The translations under genes were made by a program, and so were the position numbers. A stretch of DNA of 64,000 nucleotides from Flavobacterium sp. 9 (lineage in GTDB: Bacteria > Bacteroidota > Bacteroidia > Flavobacteriales > Flavobacteriaceae). The stretch is taken from contig NZ_PEEU01000001.1 of NCBI RefSeq assembly GCF_002754195.1, positions 1,116,001 to 1,180,000 on the forward strand, read 5' to 3'. Below are positions 1-11,200 of this stretch, piece by piece. Position 1 is the first letter of the stretch, and each line of letters starts with the position of its first letter. A model generated the notes under the pieces. That model worked only from the letters and a program-made list of their open reading frames with translations. It made no database searches and was not told where the DNA came from.

Positions 1-313
1 CTTTTGTCATTGGATAATATTCATCCAAATTGAAAGTGATTACATTGCTAAAACTCAAGCCTTCTTCTCTGTGCATTCTCACTAATTCCTCATATACTTT
101 TATAGGAGAAGAACCTGTTGCTAAACCTAATACGCAAGATTTACCTTTGTCTTGTTTAGATCTAATTAATTGCGCAATTTCCTGCGCTACAATTACTGAA
201 GCTTCTACAGAACTTTTGAAGATTTCGTTATGAATTTTTTCAAATCGAGTTTCTTCAAATTTTCCTGCGCTTTTATAGCTGATATCAGGTTTTATTTCTA
301 AAGCACTTTTCAT
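1..313 (-). CDS. nagB: Glucosamine-6-phosphate deaminase, N-terminal part (runs off the window)
   Basis: Only the first 104 codons are present; the gene continues beyond base 1. The ATG is at 311-313. The translation contains the NagB signature LGLATGSSP (sugar-phosphate loop) and ITFNLDEYYP, which are diagnostic for glucosamine-6-P deaminases. The enzyme converts glucosamine-6-P to fructose-6-P and ammonia in the cytoplasm, the last dedicated step of GlcNAc/chitin breakdown. It lies downstream of susC1-susD1 on the same strand, separated by 113 bases that contain a strong hairpin, so it may be a moderated member of that operon. The call is firm; the C-terminal part cannot be judged here. Bacteroidota NagB can be a longer two-domain protein, and this fragment cannot tell which form it is. 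Confidence 0.93.
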   Translation of the reverse strand, partial: MKSALEIKPDISYKSAGKFEETRFEKIHNEIFKSSVEASVIVAQEIAQLIRSKQDKGKSCVLGLATGSSPIKVYEELVRMHREEGLSFSNVITFNLDEYYPMTK

Positions 314-352
314 TTCTTTTTCTTTTTTTGCTATTTACAATTTTGGTTTTTG

Positions 353-388
353 AAATGGTATAAGCAATTTGCATTGCTTATACCATTT
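353..388. terminator. Intercistronic hairpin between susD1 and nagB
   Basis: There is a perfect 16-bp inverted repeat (353-368 with 373-388, loop of 4) just after the susD1 stop. On the minus strand the stem is followed by TTTC and an A-rich run rather than a clean U tract. It may therefore be an mRNA-stabilising or attenuating hairpin rather than a full terminator. Confidence 0.6.
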
Positions 389-426
389 ACTAACCAAACT
401 TAAATTCTTTTAATCTTTATCTTTTA

Positions 427-2004
427 TTAGAATTTGTTCACTCCAGTATCCCACCAAAGTCTTGTTGCTCCAGTATCAACACCTCCTAAAAGGCTAACAC
501 CTTGTGCATATCCAGTTGGATTAGAAGTTTTCTCATTTACATAGAAATTCAATCTTCTTACGAATGTACCATTCGGAATTTTTCCTCCTGAAAAGTTATT
601 TACAGGTAAAAATAATTTTGGATAACCTGTTCTTCTTGTTTCAGCCCAAGCTTCTTGTCCGTCAGGGAAGATAGCAATCCATTTTTGAGTAATAATTTTT
701 TGCAATTTAACTTCGTTAGAAGCTGCATCAGACCATTTTACTGTTACTAAGTTTTGTGCAGCAATATTATTTGTAGCATTCAACGGGTCTGTAAAAGCAG
801 CTGGCAATGCAACGTCATCATTAGTATAAGCAGATGCGCTTCCTGCACCCAATTGTGCGAATGAAGTTGCAATTCCTGACTCATAAAATGATTGAGCAGA
901 TCCACCAACATTCCATCCTTTTAATGCCGCTTCAGCTTTCAAGAAGTGAGATTCAGCTGCACTAAACCATGGGATTAAGTTGTTTTCTACAATTGGTCCA
1001 ACTTTAGAGAATAAATCTGCTTGAGCTGTTCTATACTCAGCATCAACTATAGAACCCATTCTAATACCTTGATAAACTCCGCCCTTAGCTTTATGGAAGA
1101 AAACATCTCTTCTTGGGTCATTATAACCATTCATGATAGAAGTAATTGCTCCACCAGCATTAATATCTGCCCATGGACCTGTATAAGTTTTAACAGGGTG
1201 TTCAGCCATATAAGCCATGTTATCAGCATTAGAAGTGATTACACCTAAACCGGTTAATGCTGCTTCACCTTCTGCTTTTGCTTTTACAGGATCGATATTA
1301 GAAATACGGATCGCTAAACGTAATCTTAATGAGTTAGCAAATTTTACCCATTTTTGTATACTTCCACCAGCTGTAGTTCCATCTGTAGCATCTCCTGAAG
1401 GGAAAAATGAAGCAGTAGCATCTGTTGCTTTTGGAGTTAAGATATCAATAGCAGTTTTTAACTCTGCAAAAAATTGATCATAAACTGCTTTTTGAGAATC
1501 GTAAGGAGTTGTTCCGTCTGCGTTACCAAAACCTGAATAAACGATTGGTCCGTAATAATCAGTTGTTTTGTGCATTGCATATACTTTCAAGATCAAAGAC
1601 CAAGCATAAAATTGAGGGTATTTAGTTTTTGTTAATTTCTCAAGATTATATGCATTAACCATCTCTCTTTGATATTTCTGAACCCATTCAGCACCATTCC
1701 AACCATCTAATAAAGCATAAGTTGAATTGTTTGCATTACCTTCAAAATCATGGGGAGTTCCCATATATCCTGAAAAGATATCTGCATTTAAGTTAAACTG
1801 AATATCTCCTTGCCAGTCATCTGCAACCAGAATATACATTCCTCTTTGCATTGTCTTAAGAGGTGCTTTTACCTGATTAAAGTCTTGTTCTAATTGACCG
1901 TTATTAAAGCCAGCTTCATTGGTATTTATGTCCTCAAAGTTACTTGTACAGCTGGCTAATGAAAGGGCTAAAGCTGAACCAAATATTAATAATTTATTTT
2001 TCAT
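427..2004 (-). CDS. SusD/RagB-like glycan-binding lipoprotein (susD1)
   Basis: This is a surface lipoprotein that caps its SusC partner and binds the oligosaccharide to be imported. The chosen start is the ATG at 2002-2004, which gives 525 residues. An upstream in-frame ATG at 2055 would put 17 residues in front of an otherwise perfect lipoprotein signal. The signal ends in LSLASC with the lipidated Cys at residue 19. The block WVKFANSLRLRLAIRIS and the C-terminal TRLWWDTGVNKF are typical of the SusD-like_2 group. susC1 lies 158 bases upstream and nagB follows, so the substrate is probably an amino-sugar glycan; this is inference from context. It is about 20 residues longer than susD2 and clearly diverged from it. 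Confidence 0.92.
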   Translation of the reverse strand: MKNKLLIFGSALALSLASCTSNFEDINTNEAGFNNGQLEQDFNQVKAPLKTMQRGMYILVADDWQGDIQFNLNADIFSGYMGTPHDFEGNANNSTYALLDGWNGAEWVQKYQREMVNAYNLEKLTKTKYPQFYAWSLILKVYAMHKTTDYYGPIVYSGFGNADGTTPYDSQKAVYDQFFAELKTAIDILTPKATDATASFFPSGDATDGTTAGGSIQKWVKFANSLRLRLAIRISNIDPVKAKAEGEAALTGLGVITSNADNMAYMAEHPVKTYTGPWADINAGGAITSIMNGYNDPRRDVFFHKAKGGVYQGIRMGSIVDAEYRTAQADLFSKVGPIVENNLIPWFSAAESHFLKAEAALKGWNVGGSAQSFYESGIATSFAQLGAGSASAYTNDDVALPAAFTDPLNATNNIAAQNLVTVKWSDAASNEVKLQKIITQKWIAIFPDGQEAWAETRRTGYPKLFLPVNNFSGGKIPNGTFVRRLNFYVNEKTSNPTGYAQGVSLLGGVDTGATRLWWDTGVNKF

Positions 2005-2162
2005 CTGTGAATTTTTATCGTTAATTAAAATCATTTTTATTGATTTATAAGCCAACCCATTTAAGGGTTTAATGTTTGTTGTTTTTACACTTTTCTACAT
2101 TCAATCAACAAACAAGATATCTCTTACAACAACCAAAAGGTTTTGTCCTTTTATTATATTAT

Positions 2163-5100
2163 TTAGAAAGTTAAATTTAAATTAACACCAATACTTCTTG
2201 TTGATGGAGCACCAAAAATATCAACACCTTGCAATCCTTCTCCAGAACTTAATGTTACGTTTGGATCAAACGGAGCATCTTTGTAGAAGAAAAATAAGTT
2301 TTTACCAACAAGCGCAAGATTCACTGTTTTGAAAACTGTTTCTTTACTGAAATCAAAAGTATATCCTAAAGAAAGCTCTCCTAATTTAACGTTTGTTGCT
2401 TTGTACATGTACTCTCCAGTAGCACCAGCTCTATCTCCAACTGAACTATAGTAATTTTTTGCAGACATTACAGTTACTGGATTTCCGTTACCATCTATTG
2501 CATTTACTTTAACGCCTCCAGCATCTCTTGCATCACCAGTAGCTTTAGATACTCCATAAGAATCAAGCATTGCTTCTGTCAAACTCATTACATTACCACC
2601 AAATCTTCCATCAATAAGCACATTTAAAGTTAATTTTTTGTACTTGAAAGAGTTTGAAAAACCTAACATAAAATCAGGGTTTGAACTTCCCATGTCTACC
2701 CAGTCCGTTTTTTGAGCCAGAGCATCAGCTCCAACACCAGCAAGCAACATTTGACCTTGTGCATTTCTCAAAATATTCTTCCCTTGAATTGTCCCGAATG
2801 GTTGTCCTTCTTTCATAACATATCTATAGCTATTTGGATCACCATTAGTCAAGATAACTGTATTGACTTCTCCATTTGCACCTTTACCTAAATCAAGTAC
2901 TGTATTTTTATTTGAAGCATAATTCAATCCAAGATCCCAAGAAAAGTTATCTGTTTGAATTGCTTTACCAGTTACTGTAATTTCAAAACCTTTATTTTCA
3001 ATACTTCCTGCATTAAATGCGTAGTTAGTATATCCTGTAGTATTTGGAATTGGAGCCGGAGATGTAATTAATTGATTTTTAGTTTCGTTTCTGTAATAAG
3101 TAAAATCAAATCCAATTCTATTATTCAAGAATCTCCATTCAGTACCAAACTCATAAGAATTCTGCATCTCTGGTTTCAATGAAGAACCTGGCTTTGGTCC
3201 AACTATTGGAGGTGTAACAACACCACCAACTAAAGTATTTACCGGTGAAGTTAAAAATGCAGAAACGTCATTACCTACCTCAGCATAAGAAGCTCTTACT
3301 TTAGCATAGCTTATTGCTTCCGGTAATGTTACCATTTGGCTTAAGATAGCAGATAAACCTACAGAAGGATAAAAGAAACTTAAATTATCTGTATTTACTA
3401 ATGTAGATGACCAGTCATTTCTTCCTGTTACATCAAGATAAAGCATGTCTTTGTAACCAAAAGTTGCGCTTGCAAAAACTGATTGAACTTCTTTTTTACC
3501 ACCAATAGTGTGTGCATTTCTTTCAGCAGATACAAAGTTACCAGTATTAAACCAGTTTGCATTCACTAAACCATTCTTTTGACCTGAATCGCTTACATAA
3601 GCATCATTAATTGTAGACTTTGTTAAACTCGTACCAAGATTAGCACTGAATGAAAAATCATCGTTGAATTTTGTATTGATAGTAGCAATTAAATCACCAT
3701 ATAATTGATAACTTTCACTATCTGAGTAGATATATCTACCTGTAGATGGAGCCAATGTTTCGTTTGTTCCTGCATACATTCTTTTATCGAAAGTATTGTA
3801 CAATCTGTTATAACCTCCACGAGCTTTAATACTTAACCAGTTGTTTGCTTTGTATGTAATTGCAGCAGAACTAATTAATGATTGATTTTTATCGATAGAT
3901 GCATTTCTGTTTAAAATCCAACCTGGGTTTTGAATAATATCAGATGTTTGTGATGGCCATCTTTGAGTCATTAAGTTTCTAGCAGGATTAAATACTTCAT
4001 AATTTTTGTAGTAATCAGCAAAATCATTTCCTCTTGGAAACAAATAAACTCCTGTTAATGGATTGAAATATAATCCGTTTGTTGGCTTATTATCGATTGT
4101 TTGTTCAGCATAAGATAATGCAGCATCAACAGTTATCTGATCATCAAACAATTTAACACTTTGACGAAGTGCAATGTTATTTTTCTTAAACTCATTTGTT
4201 GGTATTACTCCATCAACTTTAGTATTTGCATAAGTAAGACTAGTTGTAGATTTATCTGTACCACTATTTACTGAGATAGAGTTAATCATCGTTACACCAG
4301 TATTGTAAAAATCTTTAACATGATCAGGAGATTTTTTTGCAGCACCCCAAGTTTTATCAGATGATGGATCTGCTCCATAATTAGTTTGAAAATCAGGTAA
4401 AGAAACTACATTATCTACAAATACACTTGCATTATAGGTTGCTGTTACTTTTCCTTCTTTACCTTTTTTAGTTGTAATTAAGATAACACCATTTGCACCT
4501 TGAGAACCATACAAAGCAGCAGCAGAAGCTCCTTTAAGAACTGTCATCGATTCGATATCATCAGGGTTCATCATTGAGATTGCATCTCCACCATCTCTGT
4601 TACCTCCGGCTGTATCACCAAAAACCTGGTTTGACATAGCAGAAGTAGAGTTCAATAACGGGATTCCGTCAACAACATATAATGGCTGATTGTTTGTAGC
4701 AGATGAGTTACCACGAATAGTTACTTTTACAGCACCACCAGCTCCTGCAGAACTTTTACCAACAATTAAACCTGCAACTTTACCAGATAAACTGTTCATT
4801 AAGTTAGCATCTTTAACTCTCGTAACCTCTTCACCTTTTACTTCTTGTGCAGCATAAGTAAGAGTCTTTTTTGATCTTTTAATACCTAATGAAGTTACAA
4901 CAACTTCGTTAAGTGCATTTGAAGATGCTTGTTTCATTTTTACATTAATTGTAGAAACATCACCTACAACTATGCTTTGTGTTTCAAGACCAACATAGCT
5001 AAAAACTAAAGTCTGTCCTTTTTGTACTTCAATTGTGTACAAACCATCAAAATCGGTAGAAGAACCTTTTTGACCTCCTTGTACAGCAACAGATGCCCCT

Positions 5101-5210
5101 GGCAATGGCATCCCCTCAGCATCCGTAATCACACCCTTGACACTTTTTACTTGTGCAAGCGAAACTTGCGCCGTAAAAACAATCATAAAGATTAAGAAAA
5201 TTTTTTTCAT
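2163..5210 (-). CDS. SusC/RagA TonB-dependent outer-membrane transporter (susC1)
   Basis: This 1015-residue TonB-dependent transporter starts with a signal peptide ending in VSLAQ. Next comes a carboxypeptidase-regulatory-like domain (about residues 24-105), the SusC plug with the hallmark LYVVDGIPL and [18 protein letters not shown], and then a 22-strand barrel ending in an aromatic (NLTF). It imports oligosaccharides across the outer membrane together with the SusD lipoprotein encoded 158 bases downstream. The promoter region carries the shared repeat block at 5277-5344. The first 20 or so residues are nearly identical to those of susC2, while the rest is divergent, consistent with an old duplication. 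Chitin-oligomer specificity is inferred from the adjacent GH18 and nagB. Confidence 0.95.
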   Translation of the reverse strand: MKKIFLIFMIVFTAQVSLAQVKSVKGVITDAEGMPLPGASVAVQGGQKGSSTDFDGLYTIEVQKGQTLVFSYVGLETQSIVVGDVSTINVKMKQASSNALNEVVVTSLGIKRSKKTLTYAAQEVKGEEVTRVKDANLMNSLSGKVAGLIVGKSSAGAGGAVKVTIRGNSSATNNQPLYVVDGIPLLNSTSAMSNQVFGDTAGGNRDGGDAISMMNPDDIESMTVLKGASAAALYGSQGANGVILITTKKGKEGKVTATYNASVFVDNVVSLPDFQTNYGADPSSDKTWGAAKKSPDHVKDFYNTGVTMINSISVNSGTDKSTTSLTYANTKVDGVIPTNEFKKNNIALRQSVKLFDDQITVDAALSYAEQTIDNKPTNGLYFNPLTGVYLFPRGNDFADYYKNYEVFNPARNLMTQRWPSQTSDIIQNPGWILNRNASIDKNQSLISSAAITYKANNWLSIKARGGYNRLYNTFDKRMYAGTNETLAPSTGRYIYSDSESYQLYGDLIATINTKFNDDFSFSANLGTSLTKSTINDAYVSDSGQKNGLVNANWFNTGNFVSAERNAHTIGGKKEVQSVFASATFGYKDMLYLDVTGRNDWSSTLVNTDNLSFFYPSVGLSAILSQMVTLPEAISYAKVRASYAEVGNDVSAFLTSPVNTLVGGVVTPPIVGPKPGSSLKPEMQNSYEFGTEWRFLNNRIGFDFTYYRNETKNQLITSPAPIPNTTGYTNYAFNAGSIENKGFEITVTGKAIQTDNFSWDLGLNYASNKNTVLDLGKGANGEVNTVILTNGDPNSYRYVMKEGQPFGTIQGKNILRNAQGQMLLAGVGADALAQKTDWVDMGSSNPDFMLGFSNSFKYKKLTLNVLIDGRFGGNVMSLTEAMLDSYGVSKATGDARDAGGVKVNAIDGNGNPVTVMSAKNYYSSVGDRAGATGEYMYKATNVKLGELSLGYTFDFSKETVFKTVNLALVGKNLFFFYKDAPFDPNVTLSSGEGLQGVDIFGAPSTRSIGVNLNLTF

Positions 5211-5276
5211 GTTTATTTATTTTGTTAGTTATGGTGTAAATTTATTCTTAAGGGATTGTTAAAAAAAATAATTTAT

Positions 5277-5344
5277 ACAAACAGCAATAAATTTTAAACA
5301 AACGACATAAAACATTCAATAATACGCTTTGCGAAAACGTTTTC
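5277..5344 (-). promoter_or_regulatory. PUL regulatory block 1 (upstream of susC1)
   Basis: Plus-strand reading shows ACAAACAGC at 5277-5285 and ACAAACGAC at 5298-5306, exactly 21 bp apart, followed by the palindrome GAAAACGTTTTC at 5333-5344. The same parts at the same spacing precede susC2 and the subtilase. On the minus strand the 9-mers read GYYGTTTGT, similar to LytTR-domain half sites, and the gene-proximal repeat abuts a TATAAA-like stretch. The 351-base gap to the GH18 gene holds nothing else I recognise. Confidence 0.7.
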
Positions 5345-5561
5345 ATGTTGATATATTCTAACGTTTTTCACTTATATATACTTTTTAATTAAAAAAATAA
5401 GGAATTTAGCTAACAAATGTTGAATCATCAATAAAGGGGTAATTATCTGATATTTAGCTTTAAAATCAATATTTTCAATAATAAATATTTAATTTTAACA
5501 AAATATTATAATTATAAAGAACTACGATTATAGAAACAAAAACCTGAGATTTCTAAAGTTT

Positions 5562-6587
5562 CTAATTCCCACACAATCCGGTTGTTTGAGTTTTTAAAGA
5601 AGTATATTTTTTATGAATAACATCCAGCAAAGAATATTCACCAAAAGAATCTTGCGCTAATTCCCAAATCATAATTCCTCCTGTGTTTTGAGAAGCAAAT
5701 TCTACTTTTTGCGAAATGGTTGGTCTGCCGTTATAATAAATTTTTCCTATTTCGTCCTGATCTGCAAATTGAGTTCCTGCTTCTACAATCTGAGCAAAAG
5801 TAGAACTGGTAGCTTCCGGATAAGTAAAATTATATCCATAAAAAGGAACACCGAGAGTCAATTTATCGCTGGATACATTTTGAAGTTTGTGCCAAAAATT
5901 AATTCCGTCTTTGGCGAAAGCCATCGAACTATGTTGCCCGGGATTATTAGGTGTCCACGGACCGGTACTATCATACGCCATAATATTCAGAAAATCGAAA
6001 GCATTCAAAGCTTCTGAATTTATATTTTCGAATCTGGTATTATTGGGTAAAGCAGCAGTTAAAAGTTTTTTATGTTCTGTAAGACTCTTTTTTAATTCAA
6101 TAACAAAACCGCTATATCCCGAAGTTACCGCATCCCATTCAAGATCTACATCTACTCCATCTAAATGGTGCAATTCAACAAAATTTATTATGTTTTGAAT
6201 TAAAGCTGGTCTATTTTCGGGTTTATCAATTAAATAAGACCAATTTGCAGCTTGCTCCGGAGAAATTACTCCACCCGCAAGAGAAATACTTATTACAATA
6301 TTAGGATTAACCGATTTAGCATATTTAATAAGTGCATCAATATCTCCTGAAAAAATTAAATTACCATTTTTATCCGGATTTGCAAATGCTATATTAAGGT
6401 GTGTTAATTTGCAAAACTGAATTGAATTCATTTTGCTAATATTATCCGTTGATAAATATCCAACAACTCTGGCTGTTTTAGTTTTTATATTTATCGGATT
6501 TGTTTCTTTATCATTCGAACAACTATAAGCAGACAAAAGCGAGCTTATAAAAAAAAGGATGCCTAATAAGGCTTTATTTTTTATCAT
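5562..6587 (-). CDS. Glycoside hydrolase family 18 lipoprotein (probable endo-chitinase, ChiB-like)
   Basis: This 341-residue single-domain GH18 has a lipoprotein signal ending LLSAYSC (Cys23), so it is probably anchored in the outer membrane. The catalytic motif DxxDxDxE is complete: DGVDVDLE at residues 143-150, with Glu150 as the acid/base. The substrate-binding SxGG-type motif appears as SLAGG near residue 102. Family enzymes hydrolyse beta-1,4 links between GlcNAc residues. It lies 88 bases downstream of susD2 on the same strand. No carbohydrate-binding module or T9SS domain is present, so it would act on soluble or surface-bound oligomers. An endo-N-acetylglucosaminidase role (glycoprotein N-glycans) is the main alternative. 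The first codons overlap the right arm of a long-range hairpin. Confidence 0.88.
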   Translation of the reverse strand: MIKNKALLGILFFISSLLSAYSCSNDKETNPINIKTKTARVVGYLSTDNISKMNSIQFCKLTHLNIAFANPDKNGNLIFSGDIDALIKYAKSVNPNIVISISLAGGVISPEQAANWSYLIDKPENRPALIQNIINFVELHHLDGVDVDLEWDAVTSGYSGFVIELKKSLTEHKKLLTAALPNNTRFENINSEALNAFDFLNIMAYDSTGPWTPNNPGQHSSMAFAKDGINFWHKLQNVSSDKLTLGVPFYGYNFTYPEATSSTFAQIVEAGTQFADQDEIGKIYYNGRPTISQKVEFASQNTGGIMIWELAQDSFGEYSLLDVIHKKYTSLKTQTTGLCGN

Positions 6588-6651
6588 AATTTTTAATTTA
6601 AACTTGAGTTTTTAATTTTAATTAGAATGAAAATAACACCTTATTAGGCAT
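6559..6651 (-). promoter_or_regulatory. Long-range inverted repeat enclosing the GH18 start codon
   Basis: A perfect 13-bp inverted repeat has one arm in the susD2-GH18 spacer (6639-6651) and the other inside GH18 codons 6-10 (6559-6571). On the minus strand the second arm is followed by CC and eight T residues. Folding would trap the ATG (6587) in a 67-base loop and could also act as a terminator-like attenuator. Confidence 0.4.
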
Positions 6652-6675
6652 AACTTTATGTTTTTGGACTATTTT

Positions 6676-8196
6676 TTAGTTTGCATCCCACCAAACTTTA
6701 CCTAACCAATCATTCTTACCTCCAAGTCTTGCTACAGCTTCCTGATAGTTTTTTTCATTTTTCTGCATCTCATCATTTGGATAATACAAACGTGTTGGTA
6801 CAACTCCTCCAGTTCCGGAATCTGAATTTGTTATTGGTACTAAATGAGGAAATCCTGTTCTTCTCCAGTTTGAATAAGCTTCCATACTATTAAACAAATA
6901 AGTAACCCAAAGTTGTGTTGCAATTTGTTCTTTTTCTGTTCCGGCCACTAAAGGTTTTGCAGAAAGATAAGTATTTATACTAGCCTGACTTGCCGCAGGT
7001 GCACCATAAACTTCTAACTGTTTCACGCCTGCTTCAACTCCTTTTTTATAAAAGTCTGCTGCTGAACCTGAAACCCATCCTCTGTATGCAGCTTCTGCTA
7101 ATAACAATTGTGACTCTGAATAACTCACATGTAAAAACGGAGTCGTTAATTGTTGGTAGTAAGGCTGAATATCTGATACCGCTTCTGAACCTCCAGGAAC
7201 TTCCCAGATAAAAGATCCCGGAACAACTCCTTCATATAAATTTTCTCCTGGTTTAGGTCCTCCACCACCTGTTGAGCTTGCTGTTTTTGGAGTTGCCAAC
7301 ATCGTTAATCTAGGATCTCCATTATCTCTTAAATAATTAATTAGCAAAGAACTAAAGTGATCTCCTCCTTGGTCTCCAATAAAACCGTAAGACAGTCCGT
7401 TTCCTCTAAAATCAAGTTTTGAAGGATCATCGTTAAAAGGAAAACCTAAATGTTTCATAATACAGTTATCCGCATTACTTTCAAAAACTCCATTCTGAAA
7501 AGCTGCTTTTGCTTGCTTTTCTGCTTCTGCAGGTTTTACTTCTGAGATTCTCATAGCCAAACGTAAACGTATTGTATTGGCTAATTTTTTCCACTTTGAA
7601 ATATCTCCACTATAAAACAAGTCTCCTTTTACCGAACCTCCACCTGGATTTAACTGAGCAGAAGCTTCTTCTAATTCTTTGAAAAAGGAATTATATATAT
7701 CCTCTTGTTTATCGTATTTAGGTGTTACAATTCCTTTAGAGAAACCTAAACCAGCTTCTGAATAAGGAACATCTCCATAAAAATCAGTTAAACGCTGTGC
7801 AATCATTACTTTCATAATTTTACCAACAGCATTCATATTTACCGCCGTAGGATCTCCATTAGTCTTATCAATGATATCTACAACATTTTTCATTTCATTA
7901 GAATATACACTTCTCCATAATGCCGTTGCATAATCATCGACTGGCTTAAATTTTCCGCCATATTCTGTTACTGCCCATGAACCGGAATAATGTTGAATAA
8001 AACCTCCTGAATATATTAAATTGGTTCTATGTTGATAATATCCATTACCGGACATACATAACTGAATAAATGTAAGCTGACCTGCCGGATTTGGACTTAA
8101 CGCAACCGGATCTTTTATCAGCTCGTCAAAATTGTCTGTACAGCCTACTACCGTAAATGCTGAAAGTAGGACTATTATTATATGCTTAATTTTCAT
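6676..8196 (-). CDS. SusD/RagB-like glycan-binding lipoprotein (susD2)
   Basis: This is a 506-residue lipoprotein with a signal ending TVVGC (Cys19). It shares the SusD-like_2 signature KKLANTIRLRLAMRIS and a C-terminal LGKVWWDAN with susD1, but overall it is a separate paralogue. It sits 11 bases after susC2, the normal tight coupling for a SusC-SusD pair forming one outer-membrane importer. The GH18 gene follows 88 bases later, so hydrolase and importer are probably cotranscribed. A preference for chito-oligosaccharides is inferred from this arrangement and not seen in the sequence itself. Confidence 0.92.
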   Translation of the reverse strand: MKIKHIIIVLLSAFTVVGCTDNFDELIKDPVALSPNPAGQLTFIQLCMSGNGYYQHRTNLIYSGGFIQHYSGSWAVTEYGGKFKPVDDYATALWRSVYSNEMKNVVDIIDKTNGDPTAVNMNAVGKIMKVMIAQRLTDFYGDVPYSEAGLGFSKGIVTPKYDKQEDIYNSFFKELEEASAQLNPGGGSVKGDLFYSGDISKWKKLANTIRLRLAMRISEVKPAEAEKQAKAAFQNGVFESNADNCIMKHLGFPFNDDPSKLDFRGNGLSYGFIGDQGGDHFSSLLINYLRDNGDPRLTMLATPKTASSTGGGGPKPGENLYEGVVPGSFIWEVPGGSEAVSDIQPYYQQLTTPFLHVSYSESQLLLAEAAYRGWVSGSAADFYKKGVEAGVKQLEVYGAPAASQASINTYLSAKPLVAGTEKEQIATQLWVTYLFNSMEAYSNWRRTGFPHLVPITNSDSGTGGVVPTRLYYPNDEMQKNEKNYQEAVARLGGKNDWLGKVWWDAN

Positions 8197-8207
8197 AATT
8201 TACTTTT

Positions 8208-11200
8208 TTAGAATGTAACTTTAATATTAAAACCATACGATTGTCTTGATGGCAATGAACCATACTCAAAACCTTGTCCGTTTCCAGAAGTATACATAGA
8301 CTCCGGATCAATGTTTGGTAAATCTTTATTGAATGTCAATAAGTTTCTTGCAAATAGAGAAACATAAATCGAGTTGATTTTTGCTCCTTCAAAAACACTT
8401 TTAGGTATAGTGTACCCCAAACTTACCTCTCTTAGTTTAACGTAAGAAGCATCATAAATAAACGGTGCCGGAGTAGCATCTGTAACACTTCTCCAATATT
8501 CCTGTGGATCTACTGGTTTTGTATTTTTAACATAAACCGGATTATCGGCAGTTCCTGTATTCACAACCCCATTTGCCACATAACCAGCTGTAGGAACCCA
8601 GTCTTTAAAAACAAAATTAGGATCGTTTGCTGCAGCTTGTGTTCTTGCGGCAATAAATTCATCTCTTCCTTCTGTAGTAACATCCAAAAGTCCTTTTGCA
8701 GCAGCAAGTGAATTTGTCATAGAATATACATCCATACCAAATTTCATATCCAATAAAAATTGAAGTGTAATTCCTTTATAAGAAAATCTGTTTGTTAAAC
8801 CAGCAGCCCAATCCGGAACCCCTTTTCCTAAAACGACTTTATTCTCTGTATATGTAGGAAGTCCGTTTGCACCAACAATCATTTCTCCTTGTGGTGTTCT
8901 TTGAAAATCTCTACCAATAATACTTCCGTATTGTCCGCCAACTTGTGCAACAATTGCAGCATTTGCCCAACGAGCCTCAGAAATTGTATAAGTATTAATA
9001 TCCGGATGAAGAGAAAGAATTGAGTTTTTATTCTTAGAGAAGTTCAAGTCAATTCCCCATTCAAAATCCTTAGTTTTTATTGGCGTACCAGATAAAAATA
9101 TCTCAATACCTTCGTTACGCAATTCTCCGGCATTTACAGAAAGAAATTCATATCCTGATGTTGCAGAAGATGCCAAATCAAGTGTTTGATCTGAAGTATC
9201 TTCACGATAAACTGTAATATCTGCTCTTAATCTGTTTTTGAAAAATGCTGTTTCCAAACCAAACTCGATTCCTTTTTTTGTTTGATACGTTAAATTAGCA
9301 TTTGGAGCCGATGTATTCTTAACATTCACAACACTTTGTCCGTCATAAGAAGAATAAGTAGTATAGTTTAATGAATTTTTGTAAGCTCCCGGTGCATTAG
9401 AAACTTTTGCCCAAGAAGCTCTGAATTTTCCATAAGAAAAAGTATCGCTCTTAATATTAAATGCATCCGAAAATATAAAACCTAATGAAGCTCCAGGATA
9501 AAAAGCATCTTTATTAATAACGCTAAACCAGTCATTTCTTCCTGTAAATTCAGCATATAAATATCCTTTGTAGTCAAGCTTCGCAGAACCGTAAACAGAG
9601 TTTGTTCTTGTTTTAGTTACTGATGGTGCATTTATGGTTTGATTAGCAAAATTACTTATATATTCTGTCCCCGGTTCAATAATATTTGTTCCAAAGCTAG
9701 AATTTTCCTGTCTTCTGAAATCTCTTCTGTTTGCTCCTAAAATTCCTGAGAATGTAAGATCTGTAGCTAATTTAATTTCACTAAAATTAGCAATAACATC
9801 AGTATTCATTTCAGAAACTGTAATATCATTCAATCCAAGATATCCAGTTTCTCTTGCTGGCCAAGTACCTCCAGGTGACATAAAATCTTTTGAAGTAAAA
9901 AGATAAGTATCTAAACCACTTCTAAAAGTCAATCCAACCCATTTTGCAAATTGATACGTTCCGGCAACATTCCCCATAAAACGGTTTTTCTTAGAAGAGT
10001 TGTGATTTGCATCTACTGTGAAATAAGGATTTAACTGGTAAATATTATTATTCCATTTATAAATTTCTCCTGTATCTTCATTTTTATAATGTTGAAGCCA
10101 TGCCTGATCAATATTTGGTGCCAAACTACTTAAAGAATATCCAACGTTGTTTGGCGAATCTCCTAAACCTGGTCTGTTAGCCGTAGTTTCGATCATATAA
10201 TTCACATTAGCATCTAAAGTAAATTTATCTGATTTTAAAGTTGCGTTTAAACTGGCATCATTTCTTTCTAAACCTGAATTAGGAATAACGTCATCATTTT
10301 TTAGATTGTTATATCCAAAACGAACATACGCAGTTTCGCTACCTCCAGAAAGTGCAATTCCGTTTGTTGTTGTAAATCCTGTTCTAAAAAAGTCCTGAAT
10401 ATTATTATCAACTTTAGCATAAGGTTTCATAGAACCATCAAATATTTTAACCTGTTGTCCTATTGAATTTGAAAATTTAGGTCCCCAAGCACTTGTAGTA
10501 TATCCGTATAATTCTTCTGGCGCTTTTGTAGGATCTGGTAAAACACCATGACTTCCTGAACCATAATCACCCTGAAAATCTTTATATTTAGCATTTACTC
10601 TGTCAAAGCTAACACCACTTGTTAATTCGACTTGTAATTTACCTTTGCTTCCTTTTTTAGTTGTAATTAAAATTACACCATTTAACGCTCTTGAACCATA
10701 TAATGCCGATGCAGCAGCTCCTTTTAGAACCGTCAAACTCTCAATATTATTTGGATTTAGACTCGAAATTCCGTCTCCGTTATCTCTTCCATCAAACCAT
10801 TTACTTGCAGCAGCGCTATCATTATTCAAACCTGAGTTATCAATAGGAACTCCATCTACAATATAAAGTGGCTGATTACTTTCGCCTATACTCGAAATAC
10901 CTCTAATAATAACCCTTGAACTACCTCCAATTCCGGTTGCAGGCAACGAAACATCAACTCCGGCAATTCTTCCAGAAAGTCCCGAAGCAACATTGGTTGT
11001 TATTACTTTACTTAATTGGTCGCCTTTTACATCCTGAACTGCATAACCCAGTTCTTTCTTTTGTCTCTTAATACCTAATGCAGTAACAACAACTTCATTT
11101 AAGTTTTGAGCATCTTCCGTAAGTACAACATTTATTGTAGCAGAACCGGCCACAGTTACAGCTTTAGTTTTAATACCTATATACGAAAAAACAAGTACAT

